Part shown: one piece after another, positions 34,397 through 43,320 of the stretch | Numbering within the stretch: the stretch's first letter is position 1 | How the letters are laid out: every line of letters begins with the position of its first letter | Source of the DNA: Agrobacterium tumefaciens | GTDB taxonomy: Bacteria > Pseudomonadota > Alphaproteobacteria > Rhizobiales > Rhizobiaceae | DNA: 64,000 nucleotides | Direction of reading: 5' to 3' | Assembly (NCBI RefSeq): GCF_013337285.1 | Contig: NZ_SUPW01000006.1 | Span: 266,773 to 330,772, forward strand | Made by a program: the position numbers and the translations under genes | The notes under the pieces: model-generated | The model's input: the letters and a program-made list of their open reading frames with translations, nothing else | Databases searched by the model: none | What the model was told of the DNA's origin: nothing

Positions 34397-35590
34397 CTAT
34401 ACCGAAAGCGTATTGCCCACCTCATTTTCGGCCCAGTCATGCGCCCAGCTGGCGCGTGAGCAATAACCCCGACTGCCATCCTCGCCGAAAAACACGCCGG
34501 CCCAGAGCGGTATCGCATCGTCCGTCAGAACCCAGCCGCCGGAATCGCCCTGTGTCGGCACGGGGGTGACGAGATGCCCCAGGGCGCCGCCGATCGGCAG
34601 GCTCGGCTGTGGCCGAAGTTCGATCTGGTCGCGAAAACAATAGGTCGACGTGCCGTCGGTGAAAGCGTAGCTAATCGCCAGCGAGCCGAGCTTGCATTTA
34701 TAGACGCCGCTTTTACCTCTCAGTGTCACATTCTGCCCCGGCGTCAGGCTGGCGGCCACCCCGCCCAATGATGACGATGCCGGTGCGGCGCTCAGCTCGA
34801 TCAGCGAAAAATCGAACATGTTCACAGGCGGATCGTTGCCAGGGTAGGGGGTGGGCATCGGTAGCGCCACCGGATCGCAGACCGTCCTTGCCGGCAGAGG
34901 GTGGAGCTTCGTGTGGTATTTGGCAGTGCCGATCCGGCTTCCCGACGCATCGAAAATATCGTCGCCGCTTTGGGCGACATGAGCGCAGGTCATACCATAT
35001 TTTTTGTTGCTGAGACTGTCCGTCAGCGTTCCGCCATAGGTGCCGGATGCGCCCGCATTGGTGGTGATCTCATCGCCCGCCGCAAAGGCAAGCCTTGCCC
35101 TCGGGCGCTCTTGGATACGCGCGTAGGCAGGGCTTTGGTTGATAAGGGTGGTCAAGTTGCGCAAGGCCGCCAGGTTATCGTCTTCTTCCGCTGTGGTGGG
35201 GTTTTTTACCGGCGTCTTCAATGGTCCGTAGACGATTGTCATCATGACCGGGCCGCTTTTCTCGGGGTGTGGAATTGCGTTCCACAGGGAAACCTTGCGC
35301 GTGAGGTCGCGGCGTCTGTATCCCTGATAGGGAAGCTGAAGCGGCCAATAGGGAAGAGAGAAGGGCGCACCCCACCGGTCGTGCAAGGGGCTTTGGTCGA
35401 GCAGATAGTCATAGAAGTAGCGTTCGTTGTCCGGCACCACACCATCTTCCAGATCGTAAAGCAGCATCCACACCGGATCCACATCGAGTGTGAAGCCGTG
35501 GACGATGGGGATTTCCGAGGCCTGGCGCGCGAGTTGCGTCATGGCTTCGGAAGCGTCGAAATAGCCGCGCAGTTCCTCATAGGTCGGCAT
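34397..35590 (-). CDS. Signal-less trypsin-fold serine protease with novel N-terminal region
   Basis: A 397-residue protein without a signal peptide or membrane span. The C-terminal half (about 170-390) looks like a chymotrypsin-fold peptidase: His204 in GMTCAHVAQSG, Asp260 in MFDFSLIEL and Ser350 in TQGDSGGWV form a complete triad. The N-terminal 165 residues (with VDPVWMLLYDLEDG and LPYWPLQLPYQGYRRRD) match no family I recognise. It starts seven bases after a small membrane-protein gene with GGAG upstream, and the two form an isolated operon between catabolic genes. Its location suggests a regulated cytoplasmic protease, perhaps stress- or defence-related; the target is unknown. Confidence 0.7.
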   Translation of the reverse strand: MPTYEELRGYFDASEAMTQLARQASEIPIVHGFTLDVDPVWMLLYDLEDGVVPDNERYFYDYLLDQSPLHDRWGAPFSLPYWPLQLPYQGYRRRDLTRKVSLWNAIPHPEKSGPVMMTIVYGPLKTPVKNPTTAEEDDNLAALRNLTTLINQSPAYARIQERPRARLAFAAGDEITTNAGASGTYGGTLTDSLSNKKYGMTCAHVAQSGDDIFDASGSRIGTAKYHTKLHPLPARTVCDPVALPMPTPYPGNDPPVNMFDFSLIELSAAPASSSLGGVAASLTPGQNVTLRGKSGVYKCKLGSLAISYAFTDGTSTYCFRDQIELRPQPSLPIGGALGHLVTPVPTQGDSGGWVLTDDAIPLWAGVFFGEDGSRGYCSRASWAHDWAENEVGNTLSV

Positions 35591-35596
35591 CGGCGC

Positions 35597-36058
35597 TTAC
35601 TCCGGTTTGGGTTCGAAAAACCCCGCGACGAAGGTGAAGATCGGCGCGAGCAGGCCGGCCGCGAAAACGCTGTACCAGCCGTGCACGAGAAACACCGAGC
35701 CGCTCAGCGTATAGGCCCAGAGCACGAAGGCGATGGTGGAAATGCTGGCGTTCAAAAGCCACGGTTGGCCCGGCAGTTTGCGACGGTGAAGATAGATCGG
35801 TGTGCCGACGATGCCGAGGCCCAGAATGATCCAGCTGACGATCACTGCCTGCATGGGAACGACACTATCCGCCGTCAGCAAGCTCAGTCCATAGTGGGAA
35901 TTGACCATTTTATCGACCGCGACGTAAAGGGCGACCGATTCCGCCGGAATATATTTGATAAGGCGATCGCGATAATCGTCAGGCGGCAGGTTTTTCAACG
36001 ATTTGGCGCCGGCCAGACGTCCGATGATCGCACTTTGTGGCACAACAAGTCTCACCAT
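35597..36058 (-). CDS. Small integral membrane protein paired with the protease
   Basis: A 153-residue protein. It has a soluble N-terminal part (about 1-60) with an amphipathic segment YRDRLIKYIPAESVALYVAV, followed by three hydrophobic stretches (around 70-90, 103-120 and 125-145). The start at 36058 has AGG eight bases upstream; an upstream in-frame TTG at 36094 lies in AT-rich sequence and has none. It precedes the protease gene by six bases in the same direction, so the two are co-expressed and may act together at the membrane. I do not recognise a family with a known role. Confidence 0.6.
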   Translation of the reverse strand: MVRLVVPQSAIIGRLAGAKSLKNLPPDDYRDRLIKYIPAESVALYVAVDKMVNSHYGLSLLTADSVVPMQAVIVSWIILGLGIVGTPIYLHRRKLPGQPWLLNASISTIAFVLWAYTLSGSVFLVHGWYSVFAAGLLAPIFTFVAGFFEPKPE

Positions 36059-36251
36059 GACGCTTGCCTGCTTAAAATTGTTGAACCAAAACAAAGTAAT
36101 AAATGTGAATATTTTTTGAATGTATACTATAGGAAGCGAAGAGTCTATTGCGTATGGGTGTATATTTTGTTGAATATAGGCGATGACAGTGTATTCATTT
36201 GCGCCGCAGCGTGAGGCAAGGGCTGTCGTGTGAAAATCTCACATCTGAAAG

Positions 36252-36276
36252 CCGTTCCGGGCTTGGACCGGAACGG
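36252..36276 (-). terminator. Terminator-like hairpin after the M20 amidohydrolase
   Basis: CCGTTCCGG at 36252-36260 pairs with CCGGAACGG at 36268-36276 (9 bp, 7-base loop), six bases beyond the M20 stop on the minus strand. The following T-run is short (CTTTC), so efficiency is uncertain. The AT-rich stretch 36070-36200 next to it holds the likely promoter of the membrane protein/protease pair. Confidence 0.6.
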
Positions 36277-36282
36277 TCTTAT

Positions 36283-37455
36283 TCATTCCACTGCCAGTTC
36301 CTGCTCGACCAGTGTCGCCCAAAAGGCCACACCCGGCACGATGGCCATGTCGTTGAAGTCATACGAGGTATTGTGGTGCAGCGCGCCATCCACCGCAGGA
36401 CCGTTGCCGAGCCAGACGTAGCAACCGGGGGCTTCACCCGCGAAGAAGGCGAAGTCGTCGCCGGCGGTCGAGGGTGGGAAGGCGGTGCGGGCTTTGGTGC
36501 CGAACACTGTTTTTGCGGCCCTCAACGCCCGCTTCGTCGCTTCCGTCTCGTTGATGACGGGGGGGATGCGGCGGATGAATTCATAATGTGCCTCGATGCC
36601 GAACATCGCTGCCGTGCCTTTGGCGAGCCTGCCGATTTCCGCTTCCAGCTGGTCGCGCACCTCAGGTGCATAGGCGCGCGCCGTGCCGCCGATTTCGACG
36701 AGATCGGGAATGACGTTGAGTGCCTTGGGGTCACCCGCCTGCACCGAACAGGCGCTGACCACGGCGGGCTGCAGCGGATCGATCACACGGCCGACGATCG
36801 TTTGCAGCGAGGCGAGGAAGGTGCCTGCCGCCGTTATCGGGTCACGGCCGAGATGTGGTTTGGCGCCATGGGTGCCTATACCCTTGAAGGTCACGCGCCA
36901 GCTGTCGGAAGAGGCAAGCTGCGGGCCTTCCACCACCGCCATTTCGTCGATGGCTAAGCCCGGCATATTGTGCAGGCCATAAACGGCATCGCAGGGGAAC
37001 AGCGAGAAAAGCCCGTCCTCCACCATTTTCTTCGCACCACCACGGCCTTCTTCGGCCGGCTGGAAGATGAAATGCACGGTGCCGGAAAAATCGCGGGTCT
37101 TTGCAAGATTGCGCGCAGCACCCAGCAGCATGGCGGTGTGGCCATCATGGCCGCACGCATGCATTTTGCCGGGAAATTTCGATTTATAGGGCCTGTCGGG
37201 TACTTCCGGCATGGCAAGCGCATCCATATCGGCACGCAGGCCGATGCTGCGGGTGCCGTTGCCCACCTGCAGGGTGCCGACGACGCCGGTGCCGCCAAGA
37301 CCGCGATGCACCTTCAGCCCGGCCCGTTCCAGAAGATCGGCGACGATGGCGCTGGTTCTCTCCTCTTCGAAGCCCAGTTCCGGATGCGCGTGCAGATCGT
37401 GGCGAAGCTCCGTCAGGAATGGCAGGTCCTCACCGATCCGGTCCAGCAGTCTCAT
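36283..37455 (-). CDS. M20 amidohydrolase, IAA-amino-acid/hippurate hydrolase type
   Basis: A 390-residue metal-dependent amidohydrolase that would remove an acyl group from an N-acyl amino acid. M20D signatures are HDLHAHPELGFEE, ADMDAL, the metal residues Cys101-His103 in ACGHDGHTAMLLGAA, Glu135-Glu136 in FQPAEEGRGGA, and His162 in LHNMPG. The start at 37455 follows AAGGA at about 11 bases; the frame open to 37752 is non-coding in character. It is divergent from the phosphoribosyltransferase. Relatives include plant ILR1 (auxin conjugates) and bacterial hippurate hydrolase; the substrate here is not determined. Confidence 0.85.
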   Translation of the reverse strand: MRLLDRIGEDLPFLTELRHDLHAHPELGFEEERTSAIVADLLERAGLKVHRGLGGTGVVGTLQVGNGTRSIGLRADMDALAMPEVPDRPYKSKFPGKMHACGHDGHTAMLLGAARNLAKTRDFSGTVHFIFQPAEEGRGGAKKMVEDGLFSLFPCDAVYGLHNMPGLAIDEMAVVEGPQLASSDSWRVTFKGIGTHGAKPHLGRDPITAAGTFLASLQTIVGRVIDPLQPAVVSACSVQAGDPKALNVIPDLVEIGGTARAYAPEVRDQLEAEIGRLAKGTAAMFGIEAHYEFIRRIPPVINETEATKRALRAAKTVFGTKARTAFPPSTAGDDFAFFAGEAPGCYVWLGNGPAVDGALHHNTSYDFNDMAIVPGVAFWATLVEQELAVE

Positions 37456-37655
37456 GGGCAGCTTGTCCTTGAATATGGGAAAAACCCGCGTCATAGGTGG
37501 GTTTGTCCGAATGCCTGTTGCTTTGTTCCCTTCTAGCTGAAAAAGCCAATGAAATGAACCCGCCGCATGTCTGCGGTTGTTGAATTCTGAATATGCCGAA
37601 CGGGCTGAAAACCGCTGTCGCGTGTCGCCGCCCTGTTCCTGAAAGAAGATGAAAG

Positions 37656-38351
37656 ATGCCGCCATCCACATCATCGCCCGCAGCGCCACACGAATTCTGG
37701 CAGGATATTCATCCGCCTCGTGCCTTCGAAACGGCCGGCCCGCATTCGGCATTCTTTCCGGCGGAACTGGATGACGACAGGCAGATCTGCCTGCCGATAA
37801 GGCCGCTGGCGGACGGCGAGCATGCGCTCGCCTCGCTCATCGTCAATCAGGCTTCTTTCGAGGTGCTGGAGGCGCTGGCGGCTGACCTTGCCCAAAAGCT
37901 TGCTCCCTTCGAGCCCGATGTCGTCATCGGCCTGCCGACGCTCGGTCTGACACTTGCCGCCGCCGTTGCCCGCCATCTTGGCCATTCCCGTTACGTACCG
38001 CTCGGCACCTCGCGCAAATTCTGGTATCTGGAGGAACTGTCGGTGCCCATGTCCTCCATCACGACCAAACAGGAAAAGCGGCTTTACATCGATCCGCGTA
38101 TGTTGCCGCTGATCGAAGGCAGGCGGGTGGCGCTGGTGGATGATGTCATCTCCAGCGGCAGTTCCATCATTGCGGGTCTGTCGCTTCTCGCCTCGTCGGG
38201 CATCCGGCCGGTGGCGATCGGCGCGGCCATGCTGCAATCGGACCGGTGGCGGGAAAAAATTGCCGCTTTCGGGCCGGAATGGCCGGAGCGGGTGAGGGGT
38301 GTTTTCACCACGCCGTTGCTGAAAAAAGCCGAAGGTGGCTGGCGGGCTTGA
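37656..38351 (+). CDS. Type I phosphoribosyltransferase family protein
   Basis: A 231-residue protein with the PRPP-binding motif VALVDDVISSGSSI (about residues 152-165), characteristic of type I phosphoribosyltransferases that attach a ribose-5-phosphate to a base. VVIGLPTLGLTLAAAVARHLG and RYVPLGTSRKFWY around residues 90-125 add to the fold. It resembles adenine-type enzymes in layout but the base is not clear. It lies between the divergent M20 gene and the dipeptidase gene, with 205 bases before the latter, and may be a separate unit. Confidence 0.75.
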   Translation: MPPSTSSPAAPHEFWQDIHPPRAFETAGPHSAFFPAELDDDRQICLPIRPLADGEHALASLIVNQASFEVLEALAADLAQKLAPFEPDVVIGLPTLGLTLAAAVARHLGHSRYVPLGTSRKFWYLEELSVPMSSITTKQEKRLYIDPRMLPLIEGRRVALVDDVISSGSSIIAGLSLLASSGIRPVAIGAAMLQSDRWREKIAAFGPEWPERVRGVFTTPLLKKAEGGWRA

Positions 38352-38556
38352 CGTTGCGCAAATTCCTGAAAAACGCAAGTGGTGATAATTTCATCATTGC
38401 CTAATTTGCGTCTTGCGAAGCCGCGAGAGATCGTCCTAAGATCACCTCCGACAGATTATAGCGCTCGGCGAAAAACGCGCCGGTTTGCTTTCGTTCGGTG
38501 TCATTCCGGCGTCTGCCCGCCCCCTTTGGTTTTGCCGCTTACTGGAATTTCTTAAC

Positions 38557-39612
38557 ATGCATGCAGTGTTCGACGGTCATAATGATGTGCTGCTTCGGTT
38601 GTGGCGCAACAGCAAGGCCGGGGCCGATCCGGTTGCGGAATTCAAAAACGGTACGCGTGAAGGGCATATCGATGGTCCTCGCGCCAGGGCCGGCGGTCTT
38701 GGCGGCGGAATCTGCGCCATCTACATCCCCTCCGGTGACCTCATTTTGCAGGAGCCGGACGAAAGCGGCCACTACGACACGCCGCTCGCCGCGCCGCTGG
38801 AACGCTTGCCTTCGCTCGATATCGCCATGGAGAAGGCGGCAATTGCGCTGAGGCTCGATCGCGCTGGCGCCTGGCGGCTTTGCCGTTCCACGGCCGATAT
38901 CCGCAAGGCCTTTGCCGAGGATGTTTTCGCCGCCGTGCTGCACATAGAAGGCTGCGAGGCGATCGGTGCCGATCTCGATGCGCTCGAGGTATTTTACGCC
39001 GTCGGCCTGCGTTCGTTGGGTCCGGTCTGGAGCCGGCATAATGTTTTCGGCCACGGCGTTCCCTTTTCCTACCCCATGTCGCCCGATACTGCGCCCGGCC
39101 TCACCGATGCCGGTTTCGCGCTGGTGAAGGAATGCAACCGGCTCGGTATTCTGATCGATCTCGCGCATATCACCGAAAAAGGCTTCTGGGATGTGGCCAG
39201 GACCACCAACCAGCCGCTGATCGCCAGCCATTCCAACGCGCATGCGCTCACCCCCGTTGCTCGCAATCTCACCGACCGCCAGATGGACGCCATCAAGGAT
39301 AGCCACGGTCTGGTTGGTCTCAACTATGCCGTGACGATGCTGCGGGCCGATGCGCGTGACATTGCCGACACGCCGCTTTCCGACATGGTGCGCCATATCG
39401 ACTACATGGTGGAGCGCATGGGCATCGACTGCGTGGCGCTCGGATCGGATTTCGACGGCGCAACCGTACCTGTCGGAATAGCCGATGCGAGCGGCAACCA
39501 CAATCTGGTTGCGGCGCTGAAATCGGCGGGCTACGGTGATGGAGAACTTGCTAAAATATGCCAGGAAAACTGGCTGCGTGTTTTGTCTGAGGCCTGGCAC
39601 GAGCCGGCCTGA
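38557..39612 (+). CDS. Membrane dipeptidase family (M19) dipeptidase
   Basis: A 351-residue zinc dipeptidase of the renal-dipeptidase family. The N-terminal metal site is FDGHNDVL (His8, Asp10), HIEGCEAIG supplies the bridging glutamate, and SHSNAHAL and GSDFDGA are further hallmarks. I start it at the ATG at 38557; the frame to 38485 has no ribosome binding site. No signal peptide is visible, so it is cytoplasmic. It lies 52 bases upstream of a complete oligopeptide ABC importer, so it probably hydrolyses the dipeptide that importer brings in, possibly one with a D-residue, as the family tolerates. Confidence 0.88.
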   Translation: MHAVFDGHNDVLLRLWRNSKAGADPVAEFKNGTREGHIDGPRARAGGLGGGICAIYIPSGDLILQEPDESGHYDTPLAAPLERLPSLDIAMEKAAIALRLDRAGAWRLCRSTADIRKAFAEDVFAAVLHIEGCEAIGADLDALEVFYAVGLRSLGPVWSRHNVFGHGVPFSYPMSPDTAPGLTDAGFALVKECNRLGILIDLAHITEKGFWDVARTTNQPLIASHSNAHALTPVARNLTDRQMDAIKDSHGLVGLNYAVTMLRADARDIADTPLSDMVRHIDYMVERMGIDCVALGSDFDGATVPVGIADASGNHNLVAALKSAGYGDGELAKICQENWLRVLSEAWHEPA

Positions 39613-39664
39613 GGGCACCACTAAAAGCGAATGAAATCAATCTTATAACAAAAGGGGAGATCCT

Positions 39665-41305
39665 ATGATCAAATCGCTCAACAAATCCATGCGTATCCTC
39701 AGCACCAGCGCCGCTCTGTCGCTGATGATGCTGTCTGCGCCGCAAGCTTTTGCGGCCACTCCGGCCGATACGCTGGTCGAAGGTTTCGCCATCGACGACA
39801 TCATCTCGCTTGATCCGGGTGAGGCTTTCGAGCTTTCCGCAGCGGAAGTCACCGGCAACACCTATAGCAAGCTGGTTTCCATCGATCTCAACGACACCTC
39901 CAAGGTCATTGGCGATCTGGCCGAGAGCTGGACGACCTCCGAGGATGGCCTCACCTACACCTTCAAGCTGAAATCCGGCCTGAAATTCGCCTCCGGCAAC
40001 CCGATCACCGCTGACGATGTGGCGTTCTCGTTCGAACGCGCCGTCAAGCTCGACAAGTCGCCGGCATTCCTGTTGACGCAGTTCGGCCTCAAGGGCGACA
40101 ACGTCAATGAAAAGGCCAAGGCTGCGGACGCAAACACCTTCGTGCTGACGGTCGACAAGCCCTATGCGCCAAGCTTCGTGCTTAACGTGCTCACGGCCAC
40201 CGTTGCTGCCGTGGTGGACAAGAAGCTGGTGACTGAAAAGGCGAAATCGGTAACCCCGACCGCCGAATACAAATACGACACCGATTTTGGCAATGCCTTC
40301 CTGAAGACCGGTTATGCCGGTTCCGGCCCCTACAAGATCCTTGGCTGGAAGGCCAATGAGTCGGTCGCTCTGGAAGTAAACCCGAATTATTACGGCGAAA
40401 AGCCGAAGCTGAAGCGCGTTGTCTATCGCCACATGAAGGAAAGCTCCGGCCAGCGTCTGGCGCTTGAAAACGGCGATATCGATATCGCCCGCAATCTTGA
40501 GCCAGGCGATATGGATGCCGTTTCCAAGAAGGACGGCCTCGCCGTCACTTCCGCGCCCAAGGGCACCGTCTATTATTTCAGCCTCAACCAGAAGAACGAG
40601 AACCTGAAGAAGCCTGAGGTCATCGAGGCCTTCAAATATCTCGTCGATTATGACGCGATCGGCGCGACCCTGATCAAGGGCATCGGCGAAGTCCACCAGA
40701 CCTTCCTGCCGAAGGGCCAGCTCGGCGCGCTTGACGAGAACCCCTACAAGCTCGACGTCGCCAAGGCCAAGGAACTTCTCGCCAAGGCCGGCCTGAAGGA
40801 CGGCTTCACCGTAACCATGGATGTGCGCAACACGCAGCCGGTGACTGGCATTGCCGAAAGCGTGCAGCAGACGCTGGCGCAGGCCGGCATCAAGCTCGAA
40901 ATCATTCCGGGTGACGGCAAGCAGACGCTGACCAAATACCGCGCCCGCACGCATGACATCTATATCGGCCAGTGGGGTTCGGACTATTTCGATCCGAATT
41001 CGAATGCCGAAACCTTCACCATCAACTACGACAATTCCGATGAAGGCAAGAACAAGACGCTCGCATGGCGCAATGCCTGGGACGTTCCTGACCTGACCAA
41101 GGAAACGCAGTCGGCGCTTCTGGAAAAAGACACCGCCAAGCGTGCCGCCATTTATGAAAACCTGCAGAAGGAAGTTCTGGCGAAGGGTCCTTTCGTCATC
41201 ATCTTCCAGCAGACGGAAGTGGCCGGTTATTCGAACAAGCTCAAGGGCCTGAAGCTTGGACCGAGCTTCGACACCAACTTCGTTTCGCCCATCTCCAAGG
41301 AATGA
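39665..41305 (+). CDS. Peptide ABC transporter, substrate-binding protein (DppA type)
   Basis: A 546-residue extracytoplasmic binding protein of the SBP_bac_5 family with an AFA-AT signal-peptidase site near residue 31. Family landmarks are the opening TLVEGFAIDDIISLDPG, the GSGPYKILGWKANESV segment and KLKRVVYRHMKE. An AGGGGAG site precedes the start. It leads the operon of binding protein, two permeases and two ATPases that follows the dipeptidase, and probably delivers dipeptides or short peptides. Confidence 0.88.
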   Translation: MIKSLNKSMRILSTSAALSLMMLSAPQAFAATPADTLVEGFAIDDIISLDPGEAFELSAAEVTGNTYSKLVSIDLNDTSKVIGDLAESWTTSEDGLTYTFKLKSGLKFASGNPITADDVAFSFERAVKLDKSPAFLLTQFGLKGDNVNEKAKAADANTFVLTVDKPYAPSFVLNVLTATVAAVVDKKLVTEKAKSVTPTAEYKYDTDFGNAFLKTGYAGSGPYKILGWKANESVALEVNPNYYGEKPKLKRVVYRHMKESSGQRLALENGDIDIARNLEPGDMDAVSKKDGLAVTSAPKGTVYYFSLNQKNENLKKPEVIEAFKYLVDYDAIGATLIKGIGEVHQTFLPKGQLGALDENPYKLDVAKAKELLAKAGLKDGFTVTMDVRNTQPVTGIAESVQQTLAQAGIKLEIIPGDGKQTLTKYRARTHDIYIGQWGSDYFDPNSNAETFTINYDNSDEGKNKTLAWRNAWDVPDLTKETQSALLEKDTAKRAAIYENLQKEVLAKGPFVIIFQQTEVAGYSNKLKGLKLGPSFDTNFVSPISKE

Positions 41306-41323
41306 TCCGGAAGGATCGGTCTC

Positions 41324-42391
41324 TTGAGCATCGTTGAAGCAAACAGCAGGGCAAGGCACGGCAAACGCCGTGCCAACGCCCGCACCAAAGCCATTCTCGG
41401 CTTCGCCATCACCGTCATCACCACCTTTCTGGGGCTGATGGCGGTGACGTTTTTCATTGGCCGCGTCATTCCGATCGATCCCGCTCTGGCGATCGTCGGT
41501 GACCGTGCGCCCGCCCATGTGGTGGAGCGCGTACGGGAAGAGCTCGGCCTCAACCTGCCGCTCTGGCAACAGTTTTTCCTTTACCTGAAGCAGGCGCTTT
41601 CGGGTGATTTCGGCATTTCCGTGCTCACCACCAATCCGGTGATGGAGGATATCAAGCGGGTTTTCCCCGCCACGATCGAGCTTGCCACGCTCGGCACCAT
41701 CATCGGTGCGGTGTTCGGCATTCCGCTCGGCGTCCTTGCCGCCGTCAAGCGCGGCAGCTTTGCCGACCAGATCGTGCGCGTCATCGGCCTCATCGGTTAT
41801 TCCGTGCCTATTTTCTGGCTCGGCCTTCTGGCGCTGCTGTTTTTCTACGCCCGCCTGCAATGGGTGGCGTATCCTGGCCGCATGGACATCGTCTACGAAT
41901 TCACCTTCACGCCGATCACCGGTTTCTTTTTGATCGACGCGATCTGGCAACGGCAATGGGACGTGTTGTGGGACCTGTTCCGCCACATCATCCTGCCTGC
42001 CTGCCTGCTCGGATATTTTTCGCTGGCCTATATCAGCCGCATGACGCGTTCATTCATGCTGAACGAGCTTAGCCAGGAATATATCGTTGCTGCGCGCGCC
42101 AAGGGGTTGTCGGAAACCCGCATCATCTGGTTCCACGCGCTGCGCAATGCCGCCGTGCCGCTGGTGACCGTGATTGCGCTGTCCTATGCAGGTCTATTGG
42201 AAGGTTCGGTGCTGACCGAAACCATCTTCGCCTGGCCGGGGCTCGGCCTCTACATCACCAATTCCCTGCAGAATGCGGATATGAACGCCGTTCTCGGTGG
42301 CACGATCGTGATCGGCGCCATCTTCGTCGGCATTAATATCTTTTCCGATCTGCTTTACCGGACGCTCGATCCAAGGACGCGCAGCCGATGA
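41324..42391 (+). CDS. Peptide ABC transporter permease (DppB type)
   Basis: A 355-residue permease starting at a TTG codon (41324) with GGAAGGA about eight bases upstream. It has six membrane spans and the DppB-type loop EYIVAARAKGLSETRIIWFH (about residues 247-266). It overlaps the next permease by four bases (ATGA). Confidence 0.88.
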   Translation: MSIVEANSRARHGKRRANARTKAILGFAITVITTFLGLMAVTFFIGRVIPIDPALAIVGDRAPAHVVERVREELGLNLPLWQQFFLYLKQALSGDFGISVLTTNPVMEDIKRVFPATIELATLGTIIGAVFGIPLGVLAAVKRGSFADQIVRVIGLIGYSVPIFWLGLLALLFFYARLQWVAYPGRMDIVYEFTFTPITGFFLIDAIWQRQWDVLWDLFRHIILPACLLGYFSLAYISRMTRSFMLNELSQEYIVAARAKGLSETRIIWFHALRNAAVPLVTVIALSYAGLLEGSVLTETIFAWPGLGLYITNSLQNADMNAVLGGTIVIGAIFVGINIFSDLLYRTLDPRTRSR

Positions 42392-43320
42392 CGATTTCGA
42401 CCGATACATTGAAACCTTACAGCCGCGAATGGCTGCTCTCCGACCGACCGGCCTCGCGCAAACAGGCCCGGCTTGGCCGCGCCTACGTCATCTGGCGGCG
42501 GTTTTCGGAAAACCGGCTGGCGCTGCTCGGCCTCGGTATCATTGCGGCTCTGCTATTCGTGGCGCTGTTTGCCAATGTGCTGGCGCCGCACAACCCCGTG
42601 CAGGGCGATCTGCGCAATGCCCGGCTTTTGCCGCCCGGCACTGCGGGTTATCTTCTCGGCACCGATGATCAGGGGCGGGATATTCTCTCGCGCCTCATCC
42701 ACGGGTCACGGCTGACGCTGTTCGTGGTGCTGCTGGTGGCGATTATCGCCGCGCCCATCGGGCTGATCGTCGGCACCGTCTCGGGTTATGCCGGCGGCTG
42801 GGTCGATGCCATCCTGATGCGCATCACCGATATCTTCCTTGCCTTCCCGAAGCTCGTCCTGGCGCTGGCGCTGGTGGCGGCTCTGGGGCCAGGCATCGAA
42901 AATGCGGTGCTGGCTATCGCCGTCACCTCATGGCCGCCCTATGCGCGTATCGCGCGCGCTGAAACCATGACCTTCCGCAATTCCGATTTCATCGCGGCGG
43001 TGAAGCTCATGGGCGCTTCGCCCTTCCGCATCGTGCTGAAACACGTCATGCCGCTGTGCATGTCGTCGCTTATCGTGCGCGTCACACTCGATATGGCGGG
43101 CATTATCCTCACCGCCGCCGGTCTCGGTTTCCTTGGCCTCGGCGCGCAGCCGCCGCTGCCGGAATGGGGGGCGATGATCGCTTCAGGCCGCCGTTTCATT
43201 CTCGATCAATGGTGGGTTGCCGCCATGCCGGGTATCGCGATCCTGATCGTCAGCCTCGGTTTCAACCTTCTGGGCGACGGCCTGCGCGATGCGCTGGACC
43301 CCAAGGAGGCGGGCCAATGA
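42388..43320 (+). CDS. Peptide ABC transporter permease (DppC type)
   Basis: A 310-residue DppC-type permease with an N-terminal cytoplasmic tail, six membrane spans, the GTDDQGRDILSRLIHG motif that marks DppC proteins and the loop DFIAAVKLMGASPFRIVLKH. It overlaps the previous gene (ATGA) and the following ATPase (ATGA). Confidence 0.88.
   Translation: MTISTDTLKPYSREWLLSDRPASRKQARLGRAYVIWRRFSENRLALLGLGIIAALLFVALFANVLAPHNPVQGDLRNARLLPPGTAGYLLGTDDQGRDILSRLIHGSRLTLFVVLLVAIIAAPIGLIVGTVSGYAGGWVDAILMRITDIFLAFPKLVLALALVAALGPGIENAVLAIAVTSWPPYARIARAETMTFRNSDFIAAVKLMGASPFRIVLKHVMPLCMSSLIVRVTLDMAGIILTAAGLGFLGLGAQPPLPEWGAMIASGRRFILDQWWVAAMPGIAILIVSLGFNLLGDGLRDALDPKEAGQ

Noticed and set aside
39551..41986. 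An 811-codon open frame on the minus strand
   Set aside because: It lies opposite the DppA-type and DppB-type genes, which have clear family motifs and ribosome binding sites; high GC makes long antisense frames common.
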